Shown here in pieces: positions 8,306 to 16,397 of a DNA stretch of 64,000 bases. Within the stretch, counting starts at the first letter, position 1, and every line of letters begins with the position of its first letter. The stretch comes from JASHPR01 sp963844655. Its GTDB lineage: Bacteria; Actinomycetota; Actinomycetes; Streptosporangiales; Streptosporangiaceae. The position numbers and the translations under genes were made by a program. The stretch lies in assembly GCA_963844655.1 (NCBI GenBank), contig CAWJPA010000001.1, positions 638,487 through 702,486 on the forward strand, given 5' to 3'. The notes beneath the pieces were generated by a model. That model did no database searches. It had not been told where the DNA came from and was given only the letters and a program-made list of their open reading frames with translations.

Positions 8306-8944
8306 CTAGGGGAGCAAGGTGAGCAGGGCCTCGGAGCCGACGGGCTGGTAGCCGGCGGCCAGGAACGCGCGCACGCTCGCCGCGTTGCCGGGGGAGATCT
8401 GCGCCCACAGCGGCGCGTCCCCGGGTATCAGGTGCCGCGCCGCGACGGCCAGCTCGCGGCCCAGGCCCTGGCCCCGGCGGCCGGGATCGACCTCGAGGGC
8501 GACCTCCCAGCGGCCGGCCATGCCCCGGCCGATCAGCACGATCCCGCCGTCGGCCTGCCAGGGCCGGACATCATCGCGATACTGCAGCGCCCGCTGCGAC
8601 CGCGAATGGCTGTCGGCCGCCGCCGGGCTGAGCGGGATGGACGGCGGCCCGGGCAGCGGGCGGGCCAGGCAGACCATGTCGATGGAGTGGGCCTGCCGCC
8701 CGGTCCGCTGGCCCAGGGCCTGCAGGAAGTCCGGGCGCAGCGGCGCGCCGAGGTCGTCCTCGGGCAGCTGCGCGCGCACCCAGCCGGGATCGGCGTCGGT
8801 GACGATGACCGCGTGCGCGGTGAAGTCGAGCACGCCTGAGTCCCTGGGGGAGGGTTGCGGCAGAATCGTGACACCGCCGTCGGGCGGCGGATAATTGCCA
8901 GCGGCCACGTCATGCAGCAGCGCCGCGACCGGTTCAGTGGCCAT
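8306..8944 (-). CDS. GNAT-family acetyltransferase
   Basis: 212 residues. The C-terminal half carries a GNAT core: WEVALEVDPGRRGQGLGRELAVAARHL (motif A, acetyl-CoA loop RRGQGLG) followed by ALWAQISPGNAASVRAFLAAGYQPVG (motif B). The N-terminal about 100 residues are not recognisable as a second domain. Substrate unknown. It ends two bases before the ICMT-like start and begins 15 bases after the acyl-CoA dehydrogenase stop, suggesting one minus-strand operon 10126 to 7770. Confidence 0.82.
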   Translation of the reverse strand: MATEPVAALLHDVAAGNYPPPDGGVTILPQPSPRDSGVLDFTAHAVIVTDADPGWVRAQLPEDDLGAPLRPDFLQALGQRTGRQAHSIDMVCLARPLPGPPSIPLSPAAADSHSRSQRALQYRDDVRPWQADGGIVLIGRGMAGRWEVALEVDPGRRGQGLGRELAVAARHLIPGDAPLWAQISPGNAASVRAFLAAGYQPVGSEALLTLLP

Positions 8945-8959
8945 CGGCAGCAGGCGCCG

Positions 8960-10126
8960 TCACCGGTAGGCGGAGATACCGGTCAGAGCCTGGCCGAGGG
9001 CCAGCGTGTGGATCTCCTCGGTGCCCTCGTAGGTGAGCACGGACTCCAGGTTGTTCTCGTGCCTGATCACCGGGTACTCCAGGGTCACCCCGTTGGCGCC
9101 GAGCACGGTCCTCGCCTGCCGGGCGATCTCGATCGCGGTCCGCACGTTGCTCATCTTGCCCAGGCTGACCTGCTGCGGCGTGATCTTCCCGGCCGCCTTG
9201 AGCCTGCCCAGGTGCAGCGCGAGCAGCTGGGCGCGCTGCAGGTCGGCCAGCATCCAGGCCAGCTTGGCCTGGGTCAGCTGGAAGCCGCCGATCTTGCGCC
9301 CGAACTGCTCCCGGGTGGTCGCGTACTCGGTGGCGGACTCGAGGCACGACCGGGCCGCGCCGGTCACCCCCCACACAATCCCGAACCGCGCCTCGGACAG
9401 GCAGGACAGCGGCCCCTTCAGCCCGGTGACCCCGGGGAGCACGGCGTCGGCGGGCAGTTTCACGTCGTCGAAGTGGAGCTCGGAGGTGACCGACGCGCGC
9501 AACGACAGCTTCTTGTGGATGTTCCGCGCGGTGAAGCCCTTGGCCCCGCGGGGAACCAGGAAGCCGCGGATGCCCTCGTCGGTCGAGGCCCACACCACGG
9601 CGATGTCGGCGATCGACCCGTTGGTGATCCACATTTTGGTGCCGGAGAGGACCCAGCCGTTGCCGTTCTTCTTGGCGTTGGTCGCCATGCTGGACGGGTC
9701 GCTGCCGTGGTCGGGCTCGGTCAGCCCGAAGCAGCCGATCGCCTCGCCCGCGGCCATCCGGGGCAGCCACTCCTGCTTCTGCTCCTCGGACCCGTACTTC
9801 CAGATCGGGAACATGGCCAGCGATCCCTGCACCGAGACCATGCTGCGCAGCCCGGAGTCGGCGGCCTCCATCTCGCGGCAGGTCACGCCGTACGCGATCG
9901 GGCCCATGCCCGCGCAGCCGTACCCGGTGAGGTGCATGCCCAGCAGGCCGAGCTTGCCGAGTTCCGGCACGAGTTCGCGGGGGAGCGTTCCGGCCTCGAA
10001 CCAGTCGGCGATGTGCGGCATGATCCGGTCGGACGCGAACGACCGCACCGTGTCCCGGACCAGCCGCTCCTCCTCGCTCAGCTCGTCGTCGATGCGGAGC
10101 AGGTCGATGGCTGCGCTGTCAGGCAT
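8960..10126 (-). CDS. Acyl-CoA dehydrogenase, glutaryl-CoA dehydrogenase-like
   Basis: 388 residues, full length for the family. Visible are CFGLTEPDHGSDPSSM (FAD/substrate loop), WVLSGTKMWITNG, REQFGRKIGGFQLTQAKLA and, near the C-terminus, LTYEGTEEIHTLALG with the catalytic Glu. The combination LRSMVSVQGSL and LGANGVTLEYPVIRHENNLESV is closest to glutaryl-CoA dehydrogenases, which oxidise and decarboxylate glutaryl-CoA to crotonyl-CoA in lysine/tryptophan breakdown. The exact substrate is inferred from motifs only. It is the first gene of the minus-strand cluster. Confidence 0.88.
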   Translation of the reverse strand: MPDSAAIDLLRIDDELSEEERLVRDTVRSFASDRIMPHIADWFEAGTLPRELVPELGKLGLLGMHLTGYGCAGMGPIAYGVTCREMEAADSGLRSMVSVQGSLAMFPIWKYGSEEQKQEWLPRMAAGEAIGCFGLTEPDHGSDPSSMATNAKKNGNGWVLSGTKMWITNGSIADIAVVWASTDEGIRGFLVPRGAKGFTARNIHKKLSLRASVTSELHFDDVKLPADAVLPGVTGLKGPLSCLSEARFGIVWGVTGAARSCLESATEYATTREQFGRKIGGFQLTQAKLAWMLADLQRAQLLALHLGRLKAAGKITPQQVSLGKMSNVRTAIEIARQARTVLGANGVTLEYPVIRHENNLESVLTYEGTEEIHTLALGQALTGISAYR

Positions 10127-10206
10127 GGCCGGTCCTCTCTTCTAGCCTCGCCGTCAGCGTATATGCGTGCCCCTTTGCGGCCGTCTTAGCCGGTCTGGGA
10201 TCGGGC

Positions 10207-10467
10207 ATGATGGCTGTCATGAATGACGCAAACGGTAGCAAGACGCTAGTTCGCACCCGCGACGGCCGCATCGTGGCGGGGGTGTGTTCGGGCCTGGGCG
10301 AGTACCTGGGCCTCGACGTCAACCTGATACGCCTGATCCTGGCCGTGATCACCGTCTTCTCCGCTGGCGTGGGCGCCCTCGCGTACCTGGCGGCGTGGGT
10401 GGTGATCCCCGAGGAAGGCGAGAAGACCTCGATCGCCGAGAACATCGTGAACAAGAACCGGAAGTAG
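10207..10467 (+). CDS. PspC-domain membrane protein
   Basis: Up to 86 residues; ATG codons at 10207, 10210 and 10219 are all possible starts. The core LVRTRDGRIVAGVCSGLGEYLGLDVNLIRLILAVITVFSAGVGALAYLAAWVVIPEE is a textbook PspC domain with an amphipathic GVCxGLGEYLG segment and one to two membrane helices. PspC proteins take part in envelope-stress responses. It stands alone, divergent from the acyl-CoA dehydrogenase, with about 80 bases between them for promoters. Confidence 0.92.
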   Translation: MMAVMNDANGSKTLVRTRDGRIVAGVCSGLGEYLGLDVNLIRLILAVITVFSAGVGALAYLAAWVVIPEEGEKTSIAENIVNKNRK

Positions 10468-10741
10468 CAGGGATCGCCGGTTCCGCAGGCCCCGGGTCGG
10501 CCCGAGGGCCATGGGATCCTGCGCCGCGGACTGGTCACGGCCCGTGATTCCTGTGCCGGGACGGGCGTCGGCGGCTGGTGCGGCCAGGGTGATCGGAGCG
10601 GCCCGGCGCTCTGCGGGCGGCTGCGGTCATGACAAGATCGGTCCATCAGGGAAGCGCTTTGCCAGGCAAGCCGGTCCGTCCCCTATGCTGGGTCGGTCCC
10701 CGACGGCGGGCGCCACGGGTCACGGCGGCGATAACCGTCGA

Positions 10742-10814
10742 GCCCCCATCGTCTAGCGGCCTAGGACACCGCCCTTTCAAGGCGGCGGCACGGGTTCGAA
10801 TCCCGTTGGGGGCA
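10742..10814 (+). tRNA. tRNA-Glu (TTC)
   Basis: 73 nt. The acceptor pairs GCCCCCA with TGGGGGC. The anticodon stem CCGCC/GGCGG encloses CTTTCAA (anticodon TTC), and the T arm GGGTTCGAATCC is canonical. CCA is not encoded. Confidence 0.97.
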
Positions 10815-10840
10815 CGGCTGGCACCCAGCCAGCGCAGCAT

Positions 10841-10915
10841 GGTCCTGTAGAGCAGCTCGGAGTGCTCGCCACCCTGTCAAGGTGGAGGTCGCGGGTTCAA
10901 ATCCCGTCAGGACCG
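10841..10915 (+). tRNA. tRNA-Asp (GTC)
   Basis: 75 nt. The acceptor pairs GGTCCTG with CAGGACC, discriminator G. The anticodon stem CCACC/GGTGG encloses CTGTCAA (anticodon GTC). The T arm is GGGTTCAAATCC. It lies 26 bases after tRNA-Glu. Confidence 0.96.
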
Positions 10916-10963
10916 CTCGGGTCGGCGACGTCTGGGTGCGGGTCGGCCCGGGTGCCCAGCCAA

Positions 10964-11040
10964 GGTCAGGTAGCTCAGTTGGTATGAGCGTCCGCCTGAA
11001 AAGCGGAAGGTCGGCGGTTCGACCCCGCCCCTGACCACCA
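10964..11040 (+). tRNA. tRNA-Phe (GAA), integration target
   Basis: 77 nt including an encoded CCA. The acceptor pairs GGTCAGG with CCTGACC. The anticodon stem TCCGC/GCGGA encloses CTGAAAA (anticodon GAA). The 3' half from base 10995 is repeated at 19549-19593. The integrase gene begins only 64 bases downstream, so this tRNA is the attachment site used by the element at 11.0-19.6 kb, and its 3' end is element-derived. Confidence 0.96.
10995..11039 (+). repeat. attL: 45-bp direct repeat in tRNA-Phe
   Basis: Bases 10995-11039 (anticodon loop to CC of the CCA end) match 19549-19593 at 44 of 45 positions. The only mismatch is G versus C in the anticodon stem. Tyrosine integrases of actinomycete integrative elements cross over in such tRNA 3' halves. 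Confidence 0.88.
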
Positions 11041-11103
11041 CTTCTGACCAGCGCAAACGCTGCTGTTGATCATCTTGGCTGTCTTGCCTTGCTAACGGAT
11101 TTG

Positions 11104-12282
11104 CTAACGCGAGCCTTTGACGGCTTCGGCGAAGATGTCTCCGACGCTAGTGGCGTGCTCTCGGAGGACGTGGGAGTAGACGCGCAAGGTCACGGCTGGG
11201 TCGGCGTGTCCGAGCCGTGCGGCGACCACGTGGACGGGCACGCCCGCAAGGAGCAGTGTGGTCGCGTGCAGGTGGCGCAGATCATGCAGCCGGGCGTGAG
11301 GCAGTGGCTTGGCCGGGGGAGTGACCGACTGGTTGTGCCGGTTGACCAGCTTGGTCATGAGCGCAGTCACGGTGTCGGGGTAGAGCGGTTCACCCCACCG
11401 GCTGGTGAAGACCAGCCCGTCGGTGTCGTTCCAGGCTGACCCGGCGGCGAGCCGTTCTTCGGCCTGCTGGCGGCGATGCTCTCGCAGGACCGCCACGGTC
11501 TCCCGGTCGAGGCTAACCGTGCGGGACCGGCCGCCTTTGGTGGTGCCTTCGACACGTTGGCCGCGCACCACGGCTGTTGAGCCGCCGAAGGTGACCTCGG
11601 CGGCATCGAGGTCCACGGCATCCCATCGGAGGTACAGGAGTTCGCCGCGTCGTGCGCCGGTATAGGCGGCCAGGCGGTAGAAGGCGAACAGCCGGTGAGA
11701 CCGGGCGGCGGCGAGGAACGAGCCGAGCTGTTCGACAGTCCAGACTTGGGCGGGCTCGACGGCGCTGCTCTTGGGCCGTTTCGACCGCGCGGCCGGATTG
11801 ACGGCCAGCAACTGCTCGACGTCGACGGCGTCGGCGAGTGCCTTGCGCAGCGTGCGATGGATGTGGGCGACCGTGACCGCTGACAATGGTTGGTCGTAGC
11901 GGCCGCCATGCTCGGCCAGGTCGCGGTAGAGCTTAGAGATCACTGCTGGGCGCAGAGCCTGCAGGCGCATCCGGCCGATGCGGGGAACGATGTAGTGATC
12001 AATGTCATGCCAGTATCCGGCGAGGGTCGTGGGCTTGACCGTCGAAGCGTGTGCTTCTACCCATTCGGCCAGATAATCCGCCACGGTTGACGTTGATCGG
12101 TTGACGTATTCGCCGCGCCGGGCTCGGACGCGCGCCTCATCCCGGGCAGCCTTGGCGTCTTCCTCGGTATCGAAGCCACCGACCCATTTGGGCTTGCTCA
12201 CACCGGTGGCAGGATCCGGGACCCTGATCACGTAAGACCATGACGTTCCTCGTTTGATTACTCCGTAACGAAGCCTGGGCAT
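11104..12282 (-). CDS. int: Tyrosine recombinase (phage/AICE integrase)
   Basis: 392 residues from ATG 12282, with AGGAAGAGG just upstream. An AP2-like N-terminus (GTSWSYVIRVPDPATG) is followed by a SAM-like core-binding domain (TVADYLAEWVEAHASTVKP) and a catalytic domain. The catalytic tetrad is visible: R in GARRGELLYLRW, HDLRH, H in RLGHADPAVT, and the nucleophile Y in LRVYSHVL. It catalyses site-specific exchange at the tRNA-Phe att site next door. The 5' part overlaps the excisionase frame by 146 bases. Confidence 0.93.
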   Translation of the reverse strand: MPRLRYGVIKRGTSWSYVIRVPDPATGVSKPKWVGGFDTEEDAKAARDEARVRARRGEYVNRSTSTVADYLAEWVEAHASTVKPTTLAGYWHDIDHYIVPRIGRMRLQALRPAVISKLYRDLAEHGGRYDQPLSAVTVAHIHRTLRKALADAVDVEQLLAVNPAARSKRPKSSAVEPAQVWTVEQLGSFLAAARSHRLFAFYRLAAYTGARRGELLYLRWDAVDLDAAEVTFGGSTAVVRGQRVEGTTKGGRSRTVSLDRETVAVLREHRRQQAEERLAAGSAWNDTDGLVFTSRWGEPLYPDTVTALMTKLVNRHNQSVTPPAKPLPHARLHDLRHLHATTLLLAGVPVHVVAARLGHADPAVTLRVYSHVLREHATSVGDIFAEAVKGSR

Positions 12283-12466
12283 CGATGACCTCTTCCTGGT
12301 CAAGCAGAGTGGCGACGTAGGTTTCGAGTGCTTCGACGGGAACGCGGCGTGACCCGTCGATGCGGACCGATCGCACCAGACCGGCCGCGATGAGCTCGTA
12401 AAGCTTGCTGCGCGAGATGGCCAGGGCCTCGGCCGCCTCGGGCACGGTCAGCAGAAGCCGGGTCAT
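12137..12466 (-). CDS. xis: Excisionase-like MerR/HTH_17 protein
   Basis: 109 residues. Its first 55 residues are a helix-turn-helix of the excisionase/HTH_17 type (LTVPEAAEALAISRSKLYELIAAGLVRSVRIDGSRRVPVEALETYV). The tail overlaps the integrase and may be non-conserved. The start codon overlaps the rep fragment stop as ATGA, so rep-xis-int form one translationally coupled minus-strand operon, as in pSAM2-type elements. Its expected role is to steer the integrase toward excision. Confidence 0.85.
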   Translation of the reverse strand: MTRLLLTVPEAAEALAISRSKLYELIAAGLVRSVRIDGSRRVPVEALETYVATLLDQEEVIDAQASLRSNQTRNVMVLRDQGPGSCHRCEQAQMGRWLRYRGRRQGCPG

Positions 12467-12948
12467 GGCTGGCCTCCCCCGGTCGGACTGGACGGTGGGG
12501 AGTTGCGGCTGGCGTCGGTCGTAGGCAGCGGGGTTACGTGGGAATGGCCCCTCTTTGCGAATTGCCAGTGAGCGATGACGAGCGTGTTATCAGACTGGGG
12601 TGTCGGCCAGAGACTGTCCTCTCCGGCGTGTTCGCGCTGATGCTGGATCCGTTCGGCGCGGAGCGCACTGAAGGTCGTGGAGTAGGCGCGGCTCTTGGTC
12701 GAGAAGTGGCCGCGGAAGCCGAGCATGTGAGCCCAGGCGGCCAGGCACAGGCTGCCGAGTTCGGGGAGCTTGCCGAGGCGGAGGCATTCGGCGATGAGGC
12801 GGCGGGTGTGCTCGCTGATGGGCAGGTCGGCCAGCCGGTCGGCGGGTGTGAGTCGGCGGTCGATCGTGCCGGTGCATTCGGCGGCCTTAGTCGCGTACTT
12901 GGCTACGTACGCGGCGACCTTGGTGTCGGTCAGAGGTCCATGGTTCAA
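12463..12948 (-). pseudogene. RepSA-type replication initiator, C-terminal fragment
   Basis: 161 codons match only the C-terminal third of actinomycete RepSA-like initiators: VAAYVAKYATKAAE, GTIDRR, a HTRRLIAECLRLG helix and WAHMLGFRGHFSTKSRAYSTTFSALR. The upstream catalytic region is missing and no proper start with a ribosome site is seen; TTG 12948 is only the first in-frame initiator. The break lies near base 12950, next to the STAS gene region. Loss of initiator function would explain why the element cannot replicate autonomously. Confidence 0.8.
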
Positions 12949-13000
12949 GTCAAGGCAGACCGGCCCATGAGAATCGCGCTGGGTAGGGACCTGGCACCTG

Positions 13001-13411
13001 TCAGGAGGACGGGAGCGGATCTGGCTCCGGCACAGTCAGTGCTGAGCTGTTGCCGGTGGGTCGCGCGGGAGCCGCTAGGGCGAGGGCTTCTTCCAGAGTT
13101 GCGAAGTTGGGGATAATGCGGTCAAGGCCGCTGATCGCGAAAATCCGCAGGACGCCAACGGCGGAGATGACGACCAGCACGTAACCACCCTCATCCTGGG
13201 CCCGCTGGTGCGCGCGTATCAGGACGTGCAACCCGGCCGAATCACAAAACTGGGTCCGGGACATGTCCACCACAGCCGTGCCGCGTCCGTGCCCGGCTGC
13301 TTCCAGCAGAGCTGCCCGGAGCCCGGGGGCGTTGATGATGTCGATCTCCTCAGGCGTGGTCACCACGGGCACACCGCCGACCACCTCAACCACGAAACCG
13401 GCCTCAGACAT
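13001..13411 (-). CDS. STAS-domain anti-sigma factor antagonist
   Basis: 136 residues from ATG 13411, preceded by AGGAGGTGG; an in-frame start 24 bases upstream is weaker. The STAS core contains VDMSRTQFCDSAGLHVLIRA, where the Ser of DSAG is the residue phosphorylated by the partner kinase. In partner-switching systems the unphosphorylated form sequesters an anti-sigma factor. The minus-strand ATPase at 14123-14698, 0.7 kb away, is the natural partner. It is divergent from the winged-helix gene at 13566 and shares its control region. Confidence 0.88.
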   Translation of the reverse strand: MSEAGFVVEVVGGVPVVTTPEEIDIINAPGLRAALLEAAGHGRGTAVVDMSRTQFCDSAGLHVLIRAHQRAQDEGGYVLVVISAVGVLRIFAISGLDRIIPNFATLEEALALAAPARPTGNSSALTVPEPDPLPSS

Positions 13412-13501
13412 CTGCGCCACCTCCTGTGACCTCAAGGCGGGCTAGGACCCGATCGGGCCACCATCAGGATCAGGCAGCCAACCAAGACCTGTCAACATAA
13501 C

Positions 13502-13557
13502 CACGAGAAATTTCTCGTGTATTTCCTCTCGCGAACATTCTCTCGCGAAGATATACT
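13502..13557 (+). promoter_or_regulatory. Operator array and leaderless promoter
   Basis: A perfect 18-bp palindrome CACGAGAAATTTCTCGTG (13502-13519) is followed by two direct copies of CTCTCGCGAA (13526-13535 and 13540-13549). A -10-like TATACT (13552-13557) ends eight bases before the ATG at 13566, so the transcript would be leaderless. The array lies between the divergent STAS and winged-helix genes. Confidence 0.65.
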
Positions 13558-13565
13558 CGCTAGGC

Positions 13566-13895
13566 ATGGATCCTTCTGACGAGCGCGGCGGCACCTGGAC
13601 GCTGCTGACCGGGCACGGACACGTGCTCGTTGAGATCGCCCGCGACCCCGCGGCCCGGATCCGGGACATCGCCGCCGCCGCCGACATCACCGAGCGCACC
13701 GCCCAGGCCATCGTGGCCGACCTGGAAGCCGCCGGTTACATCACCCGCACCCGGACCGGGCGGCGAGTCCGGTACACCGTGAACCGTGACAGCCTGTTCC
13801 GTCACCCCGCCCAGCAAGGACACCGGGTCGGCCCGTTCCTGGCCCTGCTGGCCGCGAGCCGCGACAACACCACCACAGCCCCCGAGCCGCATTGA
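13566..13895 (+). CDS. Winged-helix transcriptional regulator
   Basis: 109 residues. LTGHGHVLVEIARDPAARIRDIAAAADITERTAQAIVADLEAAGYITRTRTGRRVRYTVN is a MarR/ArsR-like winged helix with helix 2-3 at DIAAAADITERTAQAIV and the wing at TRTGRRVRYTV. The C-terminus (LFRHPAQQGHRVGPFLALL) is typical of a small actinomycete regulator family. There is no Shine-Dalgarno sequence, and the -10 box sits eight bases before the ATG, so the mRNA is predicted leaderless. It probably binds the palindrome and repeats immediately upstream and controls itself and the divergent STAS gene. Confidence 0.85.
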   Translation: MDPSDERGGTWTLLTGHGHVLVEIARDPAARIRDIAAAADITERTAQAIVADLEAAGYITRTRTGRRVRYTVNRDSLFRHPAQQGHRVGPFLALLAASRDNTTTAPEPH

Positions 13896-14122
13896 CGAGT
13901 GACCAAGGACATGGCCTCGCGCACCGGGGGCCGTCCCTCGGTACCGGAGCGGTTGCAAGGACAGCCCGTAACCGGCTGTCCTGCCGAGGCAGGTTGCCTG
14001 ATGACGAGTCTCTAGAAGCTGACCACCAAGGTTGGCCACAACCCGGCACAGGCCGGTCCCAGCCTATGCGCCCGTGGCGTAGCCGCAGGTGAACAACGAT
14101 GGCCCGACAGTCCGGGCATGTG

Positions 14123-14698
14123 TTACCGAAGGACCGGGGCGGCCTTCGGGGTGCTGAGCTGCAGGTGCACGCGGGTTGTAGTGCCAGCTGGCCCCGTGCG
14201 GATCTCCACCAGATCACAGAGCTGGTGCACAACCCATAGGCCACGGCCGCTACCGAGGTCGCCCGGATCTGGGCGCACTTGTCCGGCTAGCGGATCGGTG
14301 ATCTCCCCTGCGTCATCGACCTGGCAGAAGACCTCGCCGCCGGTGGTCCACAGCGTCAGCTGTCCCGGTTCGTTAGTGTGCGCCAGGGTGTTAGCGGTCA
14401 GTTCGCCAACCGCGATGACCAGATCTTGTACCCGGTGCGGCGGCAGGCCAGCCCGCGCCGCCCACGCAGCTGCGGACCTGCGGACACTGGCCAGATCAGC
14501 CCGGTACCGCAGCACCTCAGCACCGGCCGGGGGATCGCTCAGCGGCCTGGCCGCCCCGTTGCCTGAGTGCGTCGTGCCCTGATCCTGAGGCGCGGGACGC
14601 AGCCCCAAGTGCTGCTGTTCGCCCGGTGCCGGGACGGCACTCAGACGAGCCAGAGACGGGAGACTGGCCCCGATATCCGGATCTCCTGCACTGCTCAT
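14123..14698 (-). CDS. RsbW-like anti-sigma regulatory factor (HATPase_c_2)
   Basis: 191 residues. A disordered N-terminal stretch of about 60 residues precedes a GHKL ATPase: VQDLVIAVGELTANTLAHT (N box with Glu and Asn), CQVDDAGEITDPLAG (G1 box) and DPGDLGSGRGLWVVHQLCDLVEIR (G2 box GSGRGLW). Such Ser kinases phosphorylate STAS antagonists and bind sigma factors. With the STAS gene at 13001 it forms a partner-switch pair carried inside the integrative element. No sigma factor gene is present within the element. Confidence 0.88.
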   Translation of the reverse strand: MSSAGDPDIGASLPSLARLSAVPAPGEQQHLGLRPAPQDQGTTHSGNGAARPLSDPPAGAEVLRYRADLASVRRSAAAWAARAGLPPHRVQDLVIAVGELTANTLAHTNEPGQLTLWTTGGEVFCQVDDAGEITDPLAGQVRPDPGDLGSGRGLWVVHQLCDLVEIRTGPAGTTTRVHLQLSTPKAAPVLR

Positions 14699-15057
14699 TC
14701 AACCCACCCCGGGTCAGCAGTTATGACCGCCGCCGGGGTCTGGAGCAGCGCGATCGTCAGCCCCTTAACCATACCAACCGTCACTGGCGCAGCAAAGGTC
14801 AGCTGAGCTGAGCGGGCATCTGCCTTGACAGCGCAACGATCCTCCGCCGGTCATCTGGCCGTTGCACGGCCTGCACACGGTGCCGGTGCCGGATGCATCC
14901 CTAGCATTTCTAGGTGTACGCCCATCCCAGTTGCCAAGCCGTGCCAGATCCATGCCAGAACGTGTCTGCCACGACGGTCATTCAGAAGTACTGAGAGACC
15001 GACGACGCGTGGCCTGACCTGGACACTCGCTGGTGGGGGAGTGGCGCGAAACGACCT
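14699..15057. other. Non-coding stretch between anti-sigma gene and IS630-like unit
   Basis: About 360 bases with only short, low-complexity frames. I see no gene. It ends at the left terminal inverted repeat beginning at 15058. Confidence 0.5.
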
Positions 15058-15081
15058 CCTAACGATCTTCAATTGTGGAAG

Positions 15082-16214
15082 TTACTGAAGGGGCGTGAGG
15101 TCGAGTCTGGTCTTGGCCAGGAAGCCCTCCAGAAGGGCGGGCCGGTACTGCATTCGCCGGAGCCGGGTCTTGACCAGCGCGGTCAGCTGGCCGATGTCCT
15201 GCTTGACCAGGTTGGCCAGTGATCGCTTGAGGTGGGACCAGACCGGTTCGACCGGGTTCAGTTCCGGCGCGTAGGCCGGCAGCTGGAAGACCGTCAGCCA
15301 GGTGCGGGCGGCGATCAGCTGGCGCATCGCGTGGCTGGTGTGGGTGTTCAGGCCGTCCCAGACCACCACGAGCGGGCCGCCGAGCTGCTGGTGCGCGGCG
15401 TCCAGGAACCTGGCGTAGTCCGCCTCGGTGAAGCCCTTGCGCTTATCTGCCCGCCGGGCGTGGTGCGTGCGGTAGATCAGCCGGGTCTGACGCCCGGGCC
15501 GGACGGCGATCAGCGCGGCCAGCGACACCCGGGTGTCATGGCCGCCCGTCACTTTCACGACGGGAGTGCGGCCGCGGCGGCCCCAGGTGCGTCCTTTCGG
15601 CGGCCTGAGACCCTGGCCGGACTCGTCCTCGAAGACCAGCCAGGCGCCCAGGTCCGCCGCCGTCCTTTTATGACGGGCCAGGTCTCCTCCCGCCACCTGG
15701 CGATCTTGTCCTCGTCCCGCTCCGCGGCCCGGCGGGCCGGGACCTGCACCGACCAGCCGGGCCGGTGCAGCAGCACATCCATCCCGGCCAGCGTGTACTC
15801 CACCCCGAACCGCGCCCAGACCTGGTCCGCGACCCGGGCCAGCGTCCAGCACTGATCGGCATGACCGCACGCCGCCGGCCCGGCATCCGGCACCGTTTCC
15901 AGCTCAGCGACCTGCGCCGCCGCCAGCTTGCACTTCGCTCCGCCCGCGCCCTTCGTGGCCAGCGCCTCCCGGCCGCCCGCAGCCAGAGCCCGCCGCCACC
16001 GGTTCGCCGACATCCGCGACACCCGGAAATGCCTGGCGACCTCCCGGTCGCTCGCCCCAGCCTCGGTCATCTCCGCCGCGGCTAGCCGTACCCGCTCCCG
16101 GCGAGCCCGCTCGGCCGCGGTCAGCCCGCCCCCATCGGGGTACCTCATGCCTCCGGCATACCGCACCAGATACCCGGTGACCAGACTGGGTTCCCGGTGC
16201 GGGCACTTCCGCAC
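15082..16214 (-). CDS. IS630-family transposase, two frames joined by -1 frameshift
   Basis: The upstream frame (16214 to about 15667) encodes a HTH region: LTAAERARRERVRLAAAEMTEAGASDREVARHFRVSRMSANRWRRAL, then CWTLARVADQVWARFGVEYTLAGMDVLLHRPGWSVQVP. The downstream frame carries the DDE core: GAWLVFEDESGQ (first Asp), VVVWDGLNTHTS (second Asp) and LPAYAPELNPVEPVWSHLKR (catalytic Glu). At ATAAAAGG (minus strand, about base 15670) a slip of one base back on the A run joins the frames and yields IKRTAADLGAW, the expected family sequence. Programmed -1 frameshifting is known in many IS elements. A decayed gene is the alternative. Confidence 0.82.
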
Positions 16215-16397
16215 CGGGGAGCAGGAGGTGCCGCGGGTCCCGCGGCCCTGCCAGGCGATGCCGCTGGAGCAGATGAGCGACCGGCGCTAGCGCGGATGCG
16301 GCCAAGCCTGAGTACCGGTGCCCTGGCCCCGTCGGGCGGCAGCGTCCGGCAGCCCGGCAGCTTGGCGCATTCCCGCCGCCGGGGCGACAATGCCGGG

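Noticed and set aside
10119..10646. Minus-strand frame opposite pspC
   Set aside because: PspC on the plus strand is unambiguous; this frame is Pro/Arg-rich shadow.
12538..13116. 192-codon plus-strand frame opposite the rep fragment
   Set aside because: The minus strand carries a clear RepSA-type signature; the plus frame has none.
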